From positions 1 through 52,411 of the forward strand of contig JAGCPK010000141.1 in the NCBI GenBank assembly GCA_017965725.1: a DNA stretch of 52,411 nucleotides. The letters run 5' to 3'. Made by a program: the position numbers and the translations under genes. The notes below the pieces were generated by a model. The model was not told where the DNA came from. It was given only the letters and a program-made list of their open reading frames with translations, and made no database searches. This stretch comes from Prevotella sp. (GTDB taxonomy: Bacteria; Bacteroidota; Bacteroidia; Bacteroidales; Bacteroidaceae). Of this stretch, positions 43,108 to 51,752 are shown one piece after another. Every line of letters begins with the position of its first letter. Positions within the stretch are counted from its first letter, which is position 1.

Positions 43108-43140
43108 TTTGGAGGTTTTAGATATTTGTCGTACATTTGC
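43108..43140 (+). promoter_or_regulatory. Consensus promoter in the gap before bcp
   Basis: TTTG (43108-43111), 20-nt spacer, TACATTTGC (43132-43140). A full match on the plus strand, but no plus-strand gene follows; only a hairpin terminator at 43169. Confidence 0.65.
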
Positions 43141-43146
43141 AACGTC

Positions 43147-43212
43147 AAAAGGTTAATAGATTGTTTTATAGTTTGGGGTTCGCAGTGATTGCGAGCCCTA
43201 AACTAGTTTTTG
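43147..43212 (+). ncRNA. Candidate small RNA of about 65 nt
   Basis: The transcript would start about 7 nt after the promoter at 43108-43140 and end at a strong hairpin: TAGTTTGGGGTTCGCA (43169-43184) pairs with TGCGAGCCCTAAACTA (43190-43205), 16 bp with two G-T pairs, then GTTTTT. The unpaired 5' part (aaaaggttaatag) is free for pairing. No open frame fits. The 3' end lies 7 nt from the bcp stop on the other strand, so it could also affect bcp mRNA. A plain terminator for the upstream gene is the alternative, but does not explain the promoter. Confidence 0.5.
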
Positions 43213-43218
43213 GGGGTA

Positions 43219-43671
43219 CTACAAACCCAGGATCTGTTCCGCATGCTCCTTGGTCTTCACCTGCTTGCCTGCGAAAATCTGTTCGATGATACCCTCTTCA
43301 TTGATGATGTAGGTCGTACGGATAGTGCCTGTCACCTTCTTGCCATACATCGTCTTCTCACCCCAGGCACCCATTGCCTCCAGCAGTGTATGATCCACAT
43401 CAGCAATCAGCGGAAACGGTAACTCATGTTTCTTCTTGAACTTCACATGTGAATCGGCAGAGTCCTTGCTCACACCCACCACCTCATAGCCTGCGCCTTG
43501 CAGGCTGTCGTAATGGTCTCTCAAACTACAGGCCTCCGCAGTACAACCGCTCGTATTGTCCTTCGGGTAGAAATACAATACCAGTTTCCTTCCCTTATAG
43601 TCACTCAGACGGATCTCCCGTCCATTCTCATCCTTGCCCAAAACCTCAGGCGCTCTGTCTCCAATGTTCAT
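43219..43671 (-). CDS. bcp: Thioredoxin-dependent thiol peroxidase (BCP/PrxQ)
   Basis: A 150-residue peroxiredoxin that reduces hydroperoxides. 'YFYPKDNTSGCTAEACSLRD' holds the peroxidatic Cys (~43) and the PrxQ resolving Cys five residues later. 'GVSKDSADSHVKFKKKHELPFPLIAD' is the typical middle. Cytoplasmic, single gene with its own -7 element (43704-43712). Confidence 0.95.
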   Translation of the reverse strand: MNIGDRAPEVLGKDENGREIRLSDYKGRKLVLYFYPKDNTSGCTAEACSLRDHYDSLQGAGYEVVGVSKDSADSHVKFKKKHELPFPLIADVDHTLLEAMGAWGEKTMYGKKVTGTIRTTYIINEEGIIEQIFAGKQVKTKEHAEQILGL

Positions 43672-43703
43672 ATTATAATGCTTTAAATTGTAGTATTTTC
43701 ATT

Positions 43704-43712
43704 GCAAAATTA
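43704..43712 (-). promoter_or_regulatory. -7 element of bcp
   Basis: TAATTTTGC on the minus strand, about 33 nt before the ATG. Confidence 0.5.
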
Positions 43713-43754
43713 CGTATTATTTTTTAATTTGCAAGGACTTTACATCTTTTTTTG

Positions 43755-43763
43755 TATCTTTGC
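43755..43763 (+). promoter_or_regulatory. -7 element of the CotH gene
   Basis: TATCTTTGC, 21 nt before the ATG at 43785. A TTTG at 43728-43731 is slightly too far upstream (23-nt spacer). Confidence 0.55.
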
Positions 43764-43784
43764 CCACGGAATTTCATCTAAAGA

Positions 43785-46223
43785 ATGGAAATGAGGAAAG
43801 TAGCAGTCTGTCTGACATTGGTCTTAGGGAGCATCGTTCCTGCGGAGGCACAACTTGTGATTAACGAGTTGATGCAGTCGAATATTGACTGTGTGATGGA
43901 CGACCTCAACGATTTTCCTGACTCTTGGGTGGAACTCTACAATACGGGAAACACAGACATCAAACTGAACCAATATAAGATAGGTGTGACGGAGAACGCA
44001 TCAGAAGCCTGGACGCTTCCGAGTCAGACCATCGGAGCCAAGCAGCATGTACTTGTCTATTGCGACAAGGTAGCCAAAAAACTACACACGAACTTCCGTC
44101 TGGAGACAGGCAAGGGAATGACACTCTATCTCTTCAATAACGGGAAGGCAGTAGATCAGGTGACGGGACTTCAAAAACAGCCTGCACCCAACATCTCTTA
44201 TGGCAGAAAGACTGATGGCAGTGACGAGTGGGGCTACCAACTTACCCCTACCCCTCATGCAACCAATGTTGGCGGTATCTGTGAACATGACCATATCCTC
44301 GGCTCCCCTGTCTTCAGTGAGCCTGGGCATGTCTTTGCCAACAAGAAATCCATCACACTGACGCTGAGTCTGCCTGAAGGTTCACCCGAAGGAACTATCA
44401 TCCGCTACACCACCGATGGTTCAGAGCCTACCCTCGAAAACGGTATCACCTACAGTGGACATATTGGAGTAAACACCAACACGTGCATTCATGCCAGACT
44501 CTTTTGTGATGGCTGGCTCTCACCGAGAAGCACCTCTCACTCTTATCTCTTCCATGGCAGGGACGTCACACTGCCTGTCATCTCGATGAGTATCGACGAG
44601 AAATACCTCTATGACTCTGATACAGGTATCATCGAGCATAACAACGATTCGCAGAGAAACGACTGGCGCAGACCTCTGAACATCGAGTTCTTCTTTGCCG
44701 AAGGTGAAGAGAGTCAGTTGAACCAACTCTGTGAGACGCGCATCATGGGAGGGGCTTCGCGGGGTGCACAGAAGAAATCGTTCGCCATCTATGCCCACAA
44801 ACGTTTTGGTACGAAACGTTTCGACTATGAGTTCTTCCCCGACCAGAAGCCTGGACTGAGGGATTTTAAGTCATTTGTGTTGCGTAATGCCGGTAATGAC
44901 TTCGACTACCTCTACATGCGTGACGCCATCATCCAGCGTAACATGGGACAGCATGCAGACCTCGATTGGCAGGCTTGGCGACCTGCCATCATCTATATCA
45001 ATGGTACCTACTATGGTATGCTGAACATTCGTGAACGGGCCAATGACAATAATATCTATACCAACTACGACGGGCTGGAGGACATCGATCTCTTGGAGAA
45101 TGGTAGTCTGAAGGAAGGTACAAAGGACAACTACAAGGCTTTTCAGACGTTCTACAACGAACATGGACATACGCTGGCAGAATACGCTGAATGGATGGAC
45201 TGGGAAGAGTACATCAATCTGATGGCAATGAATCTCTATTACCACAACCAGGACTTTCCTGGTAACAATGTCGTGATATGGCGACCAAAAGCCGAGGGTG
45301 GCAAATGGCGCTGGATAGCCAAGGATACAGACTTCGGTCTCGGACTCTATGGTTCACCTGCCGACTACAATACGATAGAATGGCTCTACAACAACGACTA
45401 TGACCCTGACAGAGCGTGGGGCAACACCTCAGATGCCACCCGACTCTTCCGACGACTGATGGAAGACGAGGATTTCAGTCACGAGTTTATTGACAGATGT
45501 TGCATCTATATGGGCGACTTCATGAATGAAAGAGGTACGCGCGAGATATGGGACCCCATGTATGAACTCATCAAATATGAATATCCCTACCACCGTAACC
45601 TTATCAACAGATGGTGGCCCAAATATGATGAGGAACTGGAATCTGCACATAACTTCCTTGCGAAACGTACAGAGGAATTCTATAAGCAGTTGAGTGGTAA
45701 ATACGAATTAGGCGAACCTGGGACACTGAGCATTAACCGGACAACAAATCATCCTGAGGATGTCAGCCTGACTTTCAACGGTATTCCTCTTGCCTATCAT
45801 CAGTTCTATGGTAAATATTTCGAGGGGCACCCCGTCACACTCACCGCCACACCTGTGGAGGGAAAGGTGGTGAAGGGATGGAAGATTACCCAGATATCCA
45901 AGACTGGTGCTACCAGCAACAATGAAGTAGAAGGCGATACCTATCGTTTCCTGATGCCTGAATGCAGTAATCTGATGATTTCCACCATCGTCAGCGACGA
46001 GTCAGGCATCGACGATATCAAGCAGACAAACTGGACCTGGCTGCGACATGGCGATGAGATCATTGTCTGTGATGTGCCCACATCAACACGCGTAGCCCTC
46101 TACGACATGAAGGGCATGCTTCTTTACCAGACATCGGCAACAGGTGCTGAGGTTCGCATGCCTGCCACCGATGGAAAACTGTATATTCTGAAAGTAGGCA
46201 ACGAAGCCGTCAAACTGCGTTAA
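43785..46223 (+). CDS. Secreted CotH-kinase family protein with lamin-tail domain
   Basis: An 812-residue exported protein. Signal peptide ends PAEAQ (~22). Lamin-tail-like domain (about 25-130, 'VINELMQSN...DSWVELYNTGN'), a chitobiase-like beta domain ('IRYTTDGSEPTLENGITYSG', ~205-240), then a CotH kinase domain (~260-640) with 'RIMGGASRGAQKKSFAIYA', 'LRNAGNDFDYLYMRDAI', 'YINGTYYGMLNIRER' and 'WRWIAKDTDFGLGL' carrying the kinase-like acidic residues. The C-terminal part ends in a short sorting-like segment (ALYDMKGMLLYQ...LYILKVGNEAVKLR). CotH proteins phosphorylate coat proteins in Bacillus; the targets here are unknown. The stop overlaps the convergent relA stop by 4 nt. Confidence 0.85.
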   Translation: MEMRKVAVCLTLVLGSIVPAEAQLVINELMQSNIDCVMDDLNDFPDSWVELYNTGNTDIKLNQYKIGVTENASEAWTLPSQTIGAKQHVLVYCDKVAKKLHTNFRLETGKGMTLYLFNNGKAVDQVTGLQKQPAPNISYGRKTDGSDEWGYQLTPTPHATNVGGICEHDHILGSPVFSEPGHVFANKKSITLTLSLPEGSPEGTIIRYTTDGSEPTLENGITYSGHIGVNTNTCIHARLFCDGWLSPRSTSHSYLFHGRDVTLPVISMSIDEKYLYDSDTGIIEHNNDSQRNDWRRPLNIEFFFAEGEESQLNQLCETRIMGGASRGAQKKSFAIYAHKRFGTKRFDYEFFPDQKPGLRDFKSFVLRNAGNDFDYLYMRDAIIQRNMGQHADLDWQAWRPAIIYINGTYYGMLNIRERANDNNIYTNYDGLEDIDLLENGSLKEGTKDNYKAFQTFYNEHGHTLAEYAEWMDWEEYINLMAMNLYYHNQDFPGNNVVIWRPKAEGGKWRWIAKDTDFGLGLYGSPADYNTIEWLYNNDYDPDRAWGNTSDATRLFRRLMEDEDFSHEFIDRCCIYMGDFMNERGTREIWDPMYELIKYEYPYHRNLINRWWPKYDEELESAHNFLAKRTEEFYKQLSGKYELGEPGTLSINRTTNHPEDVSLTFNGIPLAYHQFYGKYFEGHPVTLTATPVEGKVVKGWKITQISKTGATSNNEVEGDTYRFLMPECSNLMISTIVSDESGIDDIKQTNWTWLRHGDEIIVCDVPTSTRVALYDMKGMLLYQTSATGAEVRMPATDGKLYILKVGNEAVKLR

Positions 46224-48292
46224 ATTCGTTCCACTTGCTTTACACCACGGACGGTACGAAGTTTCTTGATGAGGGCTTCGAGGCGGGTGTTGTCGTTGAT
46301 CATCACTACGAGGGTACCACTGAAGAGTCCGTCGTGCGAGTCGATATTGATGCTACGTAGCACCAGTTTCTCGTCTTTAGATATGATACTCGTGAGATTG
46401 TTCACGATACCGATATCATCAGTACCGATGATACGCAGGGTGATGCTGTACTGCGACGATCCTTTCCCACTCCACTTCGCCCTGACGATACGATAGCCGA
46501 AACGACGACGCAGTTCCGGGGCGTTAGGACAGTCTGTACGATGAATCTTAATACCTCCGCTGATAGTCACAAAGCCAAAGACGCTGTCACCATAGATGGG
46601 AGAACAGCACTTGGCGAGTTGATAGTCGAGGCCCTTGAGGTTACGGTCTATCACCAGCACATCATCGTTGATGGCCTGATTCAGTCCCGCTATCTTCGAC
46701 TCGTCGAGTTCAAACTCCGAAGCACTGCGTGCCACATTGTCGCCTGTGATGGTCTTCTCACCCTCACGTAGTTCCAGGTATTTCTCTATGACAGCATTGG
46801 TGTCCAGTATTCCCTCGGCAATCTGCTTATAGAAGTCGCTTACCTCCTTGAATCCCATCTTCTTGATGACGTGGAACATGGTACCTTCGTCCTGTTCAAT
46901 CTTACGGTTCTTGAACTTACGCTCCAACATCTCTTTGGCAAAGAGGCCGTCTTTCACCTGTGTCTCCTTCAGTGCCAGACGAATCTTCGACTTGGCACGC
47001 GAGGTCTTCACGATATTCAGCCACTCCTGACGAGGCTTTTGATTGGCGGAAGTGAGAATCTCCACCTGGTCGCCACTCTTCAGTTCCTGACGGATAGGCA
47101 CCACACGTCCGTTGATGCGTCCACCCGTACACTGATTACCTATCTTCGAGTGGATATGGTAGGCGAAGTCGAGCACTGTAGCCCCCATAGGGAACTTATG
47201 CAGATCACCTCGCGGGGTAAAGACGAAGACCTCATCTTCGTAGAGATCCATCTTAAACTGATCCATCGCCTCCATGCCGTCGGAACTCTCCAGCATATTA
47301 CGGATACCCGTCAACCACTCGTCGAGCCCCGTCTCACCTTTCACACCCTTATAGCGCCAGTGGGCTGCCACACCCCGCTCTGCTATCTCGTCCATACGTT
47401 CCGTACGTATCTGCACCTCCACCCATTTCTGTTCAGGACCGAGCACAGTGATATGCAGACTCTCATAGCCATTCGACTTAGGCACACTGAGCCAGTCGCG
47501 CAAGCGCTTGGGATTCGGCTGGTACATATCCGTCACAATGGAATAGGCCTGCCAACACTGCATCTTCTCCTGTTCCTGCGGACAGTCGATGATGATACGG
47601 ATGGCGAAGAGGTCATAGACACCCTCGAACGGACACTTCTGCTTTTTCATCTTCTGCCAGATGCTGTGTATGCTCTTCGTACGTCCCTTGATGTGGCAAT
47701 GGATACCTGCCGCTTTCACCTTCTCCTCTATTGGTTTGATGAAACGGTCGATATAGGCATCACGGGCAGCCTTCGTGGCACTGAGTTTCTCGCGGATATG
47801 ATAGTAGGCATCGTGCTCCATATACTTCAGCGAGAGGTCTTCGAGTTCGCTCTTCAGTTTATAGAGACCTAACTTATGAGCCAACGGTGCATAGAGATAA
47901 GCAGCCTCCTGCGACACCTCCAGTCTGGCCTCCTCGTTGTCTGTATCACGTATATGACGCATCAGGTTCACACGGTTGGCGATCATAATAAGGATCACAC
48001 GCATATCCTCGGCAAATGACAGCAGGAGGTTGCGGAAGTTCTCGCTCTCAACAGCCGGATTCTTGGCGTAGAGTTGTTGGATGCGGGCCAGGCCATGCAA
48101 GATACGTGCCACTGATTCCCCGTGCGACTTCTCTACCTCCTCGATGGTGAGATTTCCCGCTTCAATATCAGGAATCAGATTCACTGCCTCTATCGCGTCG
48201 CCTTTCAGGCCGATTTCCTCCGTCAGGATCTCAGCCGTCTGCGCAGCCATTTTCTTCTTTTCCTCGTATGTAAATGTGAACTTTTCTGCCAT
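46220..48292 (-). CDS. relA: RelA/SpoT-type (p)ppGpp synthetase
   Basis: A 690-residue stringent-response enzyme. The N-terminal region lacks the HD-E-D-T hydrolase motif ('FRNLLLSFAEDMRVILIMIANRVNLMRHI' follows the RelA rather than the SpoT pattern), so it is probably synthase-only. Synthetase core 'GYESLHITVLGPEQKWVEVQIRT', TGS domain 'VFVFTPRGDLHKFPMGATVLDFAYHIHS' (~385-445), a conserved Cys-Cys region 'LAKCCSPIYGDSVFGFV', and a C-terminal ACT domain (~615-690). Start MAEKFTFTY at 48292: the longer frame would begin inside the -7 element. Confidence 0.92.
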   Translation of the reverse strand: MAEKFTFTYEEKKKMAAQTAEILTEEIGLKGDAIEAVNLIPDIEAGNLTIEEVEKSHGESVARILHGLARIQQLYAKNPAVESENFRNLLLSFAEDMRVILIMIANRVNLMRHIRDTDNEEARLEVSQEAAYLYAPLAHKLGLYKLKSELEDLSLKYMEHDAYYHIREKLSATKAARDAYIDRFIKPIEEKVKAAGIHCHIKGRTKSIHSIWQKMKKQKCPFEGVYDLFAIRIIIDCPQEQEKMQCWQAYSIVTDMYQPNPKRLRDWLSVPKSNGYESLHITVLGPEQKWVEVQIRTERMDEIAERGVAAHWRYKGVKGETGLDEWLTGIRNMLESSDGMEAMDQFKMDLYEDEVFVFTPRGDLHKFPMGATVLDFAYHIHSKIGNQCTGGRINGRVVPIRQELKSGDQVEILTSANQKPRQEWLNIVKTSRAKSKIRLALKETQVKDGLFAKEMLERKFKNRKIEQDEGTMFHVIKKMGFKEVSDFYKQIAEGILDTNAVIEKYLELREGEKTITGDNVARSASEFELDESKIAGLNQAINDDVLVIDRNLKGLDYQLAKCCSPIYGDSVFGFVTISGGIKIHRTDCPNAPELRRRFGYRIVRAKWSGKGSSQYSITLRIIGTDDIGIVNNLTSIISKDEKLVLRSINIDSHDGLFSGTLVVMINDNTRLEALIKKLRTVRGVKQVERI

Positions 48293-48309
48293 TGTGTCGA
48301 TATTTTCGT

Positions 48310-48318
48310 GCAAAATTA
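48310..48318 (-). promoter_or_regulatory. -7 element of relA
   Basis: TAATTTTGC on the minus strand, 17 nt before the preferred ATG at 48292. Confidence 0.55.
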
Positions 48319-48361
48319 TAAAAAATCTGAGATAATCTGAGTAATCTGTGGCTTTTTTTCG

Positions 48362-48370
48362 TATCTTTGC
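48362..48370 (+). promoter_or_regulatory. -7 element of the DUF4301 gene
   Basis: TATCTTTGC, 28 nt before the ATG at 48399; divergent from relA. Confidence 0.55.
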
Positions 48371-48398
48371 AGCAAAATATTAACAATATACCAATATT

Positions 48399-49898
48399 AT
48401 GTTACAGGAAAAAGACTTAAAACAAATCGCTCAGAAGGGAATCACCCCCGAGCAGATCGAGAATCAGTTGAATGAGTTTAAAACCGGTTTCCCCTTCCTG
48501 AAGTTGGAGGCTGCCGCAGGCATCGGACGAGGCATCATCGCTCCCGACGATTCAGAGCGTAAGATCCTGGTGGATGCTTGGAACGCCTATAAGGCAGAGG
48601 GCAAGCGTGTGGTGAAGTTCGTACCTGCCTCAGGTGCTGCCAGTCGTATGTTCAAGAACATGTTCGCCTTCGTCGATGCCGACTATGACGTGCCGACTAC
48701 TGACTTCGAGAAAAAATATTTCGATTCGATTGATAAGTTCGCCTTCTACGACGCCCTCAACGCCGTCTGTCTGAAAAACGAAGACAAGACCATCAAGGGT
48801 CTCATCTCCTCAGGCAATTACAAGGCCGTGGCTGCCAATATGCTGAAGGCAGAGGGGCTGAACTATGGTCAGTTGCCAAAGGGTCTGCTGCTCTTCCATA
48901 AATATCCTGAGGGAGCCCGTACCCCCATGGAGGAACATCTCGTAGAGGGTGCGCTCTATGCTGCCTCGAATGGTGAGGCACATGTCCATTTCACCGTTTC
49001 TCATGAGCACATGGAACTGTTCAAGGCCAAGGTCGCAGAGAAAGCAGATTCTTTCGCCAAGAAATATGGCATCAAATACGACATCACCTTCTCTGAGCAG
49101 AAACCCAGTACTGACACTGTGGCTGCCAATCCTGACAACACCCCATTCCGCAATGACGACGGTTCCCTGCTCTTCCGTCCAGGAGGACATGGTGCCCTCA
49201 TCGAGAATCTCAACGAGATTGAGGCTGATGTTATCTTCATCAAGAATATCGACAACGTAGTGCCTGACCGTCTGAAACCAGAGACGGTGGAGTGGAAACA
49301 GGTCATCGCAGGTGTACTCGTCACCCTTCAGAAACAGGCTTTCGAATATCTGAAACTCCTTGATGCCGGGGCCAACGAAGCCCAATTGGAAGAGATTGCT
49401 GCCTTTGTTGCCAAGAACCTCTGCACGGATGCCAAGGATAACAAGGTGGATGCCGCCTATCTGCGTCGCAAACTGAACCGCCCCATGCGTGTCTGCGGTG
49501 TGGTGAAGAATGTCGGTGAACCCGGTGGAGGTCCGTTCCTGACCTATAATCAGGATGGTACCGTATCACTCCAGATCCTGGAGAGCAGTCAGATTGACAC
49601 TAACAACGAGGCCTATATGAAGATGTTTACGCAGGGCACCCATTTCAACCCCGTTGATCTTGTCTGTGCTGTCAAGGACTACAAGGGTCAGCCCTTCAAT
49701 CTCCCAGAATTCGTTGATAAGACCACAGGCTTCATCTCTTCTAAATCAAAAGCCGGTAAAGAGTTGAAGGCCTTGGAGTTACCAGGTCTGTGGAATGGGG
49801 CCATGAGCGATTGGAGTACAGTGTTCGTGGAAGTACCTCTTGGCACCTTCAATCCTGTGAAGACCGTCAACGACCTGCTTCGCGATCAGCATCAGTAA
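48399..49898 (+). CDS. DUF4301 family protein
   Basis: A 499-residue cytoplasmic protein (no signal peptide). 'VVKFVPASGAASRMFKNMFAF' near residue 75 resembles the nucleotide-binding loop of nucleotidyltransferases, and 'SLLFRPGGHGALIENLNEIEADVIFIKNIDNVVPD' (~250-290) resembles the sugar-nucleotide pyrophosphorylase core. Bacteroidetes-specific; activity not established, but a nucleotidyltransferase-like fold is likely (inference). It is followed after 6 nt by the secreted esterase gene, so they are probably co-transcribed. Confidence 0.85.
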   Translation: MLQEKDLKQIAQKGITPEQIENQLNEFKTGFPFLKLEAAAGIGRGIIAPDDSERKILVDAWNAYKAEGKRVVKFVPASGAASRMFKNMFAFVDADYDVPTTDFEKKYFDSIDKFAFYDALNAVCLKNEDKTIKGLISSGNYKAVAANMLKAEGLNYGQLPKGLLLFHKYPEGARTPMEEHLVEGALYAASNGEAHVHFTVSHEHMELFKAKVAEKADSFAKKYGIKYDITFSEQKPSTDTVAANPDNTPFRNDDGSLLFRPGGHGALIENLNEIEADVIFIKNIDNVVPDRLKPETVEWKQVIAGVLVTLQKQAFEYLKLLDAGANEAQLEEIAAFVAKNLCTDAKDNKVDAAYLRRKLNRPMRVCGVVKNVGEPGGGPFLTYNQDGTVSLQILESSQIDTNNEAYMKMFTQGTHFNPVDLVCAVKDYKGQPFNLPEFVDKTTGFISSKSKAGKELKALELPGLWNGAMSDWSTVFVEVPLGTFNPVKTVNDLLRDQHQ

Positions 49899-49904
49899 AC
49901 CGAC

Positions 49905-51668
49905 ATGAGACGTTCATTATTCTCTGTTGTCATTTTCCTTCTCGCAGCGTTGCAACTATCCGCTTATAAGAAGGAGTCCATCGACATTAAAGTGAATGGC
50001 AAGCAGCGGAACATGGTGGTCTTTACCCCCAATAATCTGCCTGCCAAGTCACCTTTGTTCATCGTCACCCATGGCATGAACCAAGACCCGGAGTACCAGT
50101 ATGGGTCTGACAAGATGTATGAGATGATCGACACAGCCAAGTTCGTCATCACCTATCTGCGTAGCGACGGCAATACTTGGGATACAGGCGGTACAAAGGA
50201 TCAGGACTTTGTCATTCAGACCATCGACGAGATGGCAAGTCGTTATGACATCGACACAGACCGTGTGTATTGGTCAGGTTTCTCCATGGGATCCATGCTT
50301 ATCCACCATTGCATCAGCAAGATGCAGGACAAGATTGCGGCTTTTGCTCCCACCAGTGGCATCCAGTTCTCCGAGAGTCCTTGGAACAACTGCAAGAAAC
50401 CTGTCAACCTGTTGGAGTGTATCGCCTATGCCGACGATGTGTTTGGCTATGAGCAATATGGCATTCACGATTATATCGAGAACTATGCCAAGCACGACAA
50501 ACACACGTCCTACAGAAAGACCACTGGCTATAAGCCTATCAGCAGCAGTTGGTACGACGGTGATCTGGAGAAATGGACTGGTGGTGAAAATGGGGGTGAG
50601 GTGTGGCTCTATTCCTACAACAATGGTGGTCATTGGCCGATGGATCTGAACCGTCACCTCATCTGGAACTTCTGTAAGCGTTTCTCCCTGAATCAGCCTT
50701 TGACGAGGATTACTGAGCCCGCAGGCGAGACCCTTCGCCTCTGTATGGCTCCGAAGGGTGAGGAATCTTATCCAGACATCACTGTCGAGGCTAGTGCTCA
50801 GGCCACAAACGGCCATATCGTCAAGATAGATTTCTATGATGGTGAGAAGTTGATTTCTTCCCAGACAGACGCGCCCTACCAGGCCACACTGACGGCCCCG
50901 AAGGCTGGCAAACATGAACTTCGTGCAGTGGCTACCGACGAGAATGGAAAGACGGGTGAGTATTCTTGTCTTATCAACTGTGCCACGTCAGCCTCCGCCT
51001 TCAGTCTATACTCTACTTTCAAGAGCGAGGGCGTGGTGCCACAGAACTGGCACGTGAGCAATGGCAATACAGAGCGTGTGGGTGGCGGACTCCCCTACTC
51101 CAGTGGACCCCGCATCCTGCGTTTCACCAATGCCAACAAAGCCTTTGAATATGGGTTGTATGTGCAGAATGCAGCAGACGAGAGAACTGGATGGGCAAAA
51201 TTCGGTGATAAGACTTCCAACTCCTATCTGACCTTACGCGCAGGCCATTATGCCGTCAAATACAAGGTATGCAACTGGAATCATCCCGAGTTTTTGCCAG
51301 TGACCCTCTCCATAGAGCGTCTCGACGGTCAAGTGGTGGCATCAGAGACTTACACGCCCACTGTGAACATCGGGGCTAAGACAAGCAACAAGTTCATTGG
51401 AGTCGATCAGCAGACCTTTGAGTTCGACATCCCAGAGACAGGTGATTATGTTGTCGCCTTTTACACTGACACCGTGAAGAATGCTGACTTCGTGCTGGGT
51501 CTTGTCACCCTCCATGCCATCTCATTTGAGTCTGTAGGGATCTCTCATGTCACCACAGACAAAGCAGACTCTCCGTATGCTTACGACCTCAGTGGCAGAC
51601 GGTTGTCAAAGAAAAATCTTAAGCCCGGTCTATACATCATCGACGGGCACAAAGTTGTGATAAAATAA
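49905..51668 (+). CDS. Secreted CE1/LpqC-like esterase with Ig-like domain
   Basis: A 587-residue exported enzyme. Signal peptide ends about LQLSA (~20). Alpha/beta-hydrolase domain (~25-265): oxyanion 'FIVTHGMNQDP', nucleophile elbow 'YWSGFSMGSMLIHH' (GxSxG), late His in 'YNNGGHWPMDLNRHLIW'. It resembles feruloyl/acetylxylan esterases and PHB-depolymerase-like proteins. An Ig-like domain follows ('IVKIDFYDGEKLISSQTDAPYQ', ~305-360), a second beta module (~365-550), then the tail YDLSGRRLSKK...PGLYIIDGHKVVIK, likely a type IX sorting signal. Probably cleaves ester side groups from plant cell-wall sugars outside the cell. Confidence 0.85.
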   Translation: MRRSLFSVVIFLLAALQLSAYKKESIDIKVNGKQRNMVVFTPNNLPAKSPLFIVTHGMNQDPEYQYGSDKMYEMIDTAKFVITYLRSDGNTWDTGGTKDQDFVIQTIDEMASRYDIDTDRVYWSGFSMGSMLIHHCISKMQDKIAAFAPTSGIQFSESPWNNCKKPVNLLECIAYADDVFGYEQYGIHDYIENYAKHDKHTSYRKTTGYKPISSSWYDGDLEKWTGGENGGEVWLYSYNNGGHWPMDLNRHLIWNFCKRFSLNQPLTRITEPAGETLRLCMAPKGEESYPDITVEASAQATNGHIVKIDFYDGEKLISSQTDAPYQATLTAPKAGKHELRAVATDENGKTGEYSCLINCATSASAFSLYSTFKSEGVVPQNWHVSNGNTERVGGGLPYSSGPRILRFTNANKAFEYGLYVQNAADERTGWAKFGDKTSNSYLTLRAGHYAVKYKVCNWNHPEFLPVTLSIERLDGQVVASETYTPTVNIGAKTSNKFIGVDQQTFEFDIPETGDYVVAFYTDTVKNADFVLGLVTLHAISFESVGISHVTTDKADSPYAYDLSGRRLSKKNLKPGLYIIDGHKVVIK

Positions 51669-51673
51669 TGAAT

Positions 51674-51752
51674 ACTGGGGTCATGCCCCAGTTGTTTCAA
51701 TAGTATTAGTCTAAGGTATAGGGAGCCCGCAGTGATGTTCGCTCCCTTTTTT
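51674..51752 (+). terminator. Two terminator hairpins after the esterase gene
   Basis: ACTGGGG (51674-51680) pairs with CCCCAGT (51686-51692), followed by TGTTTC. GGGAGC (51721-51726) pairs with GCTCCC (51741-51746), followed by TTTTTT. The second is the stronger and ends at the stop of the convergent last gene. Confidence 0.75.
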
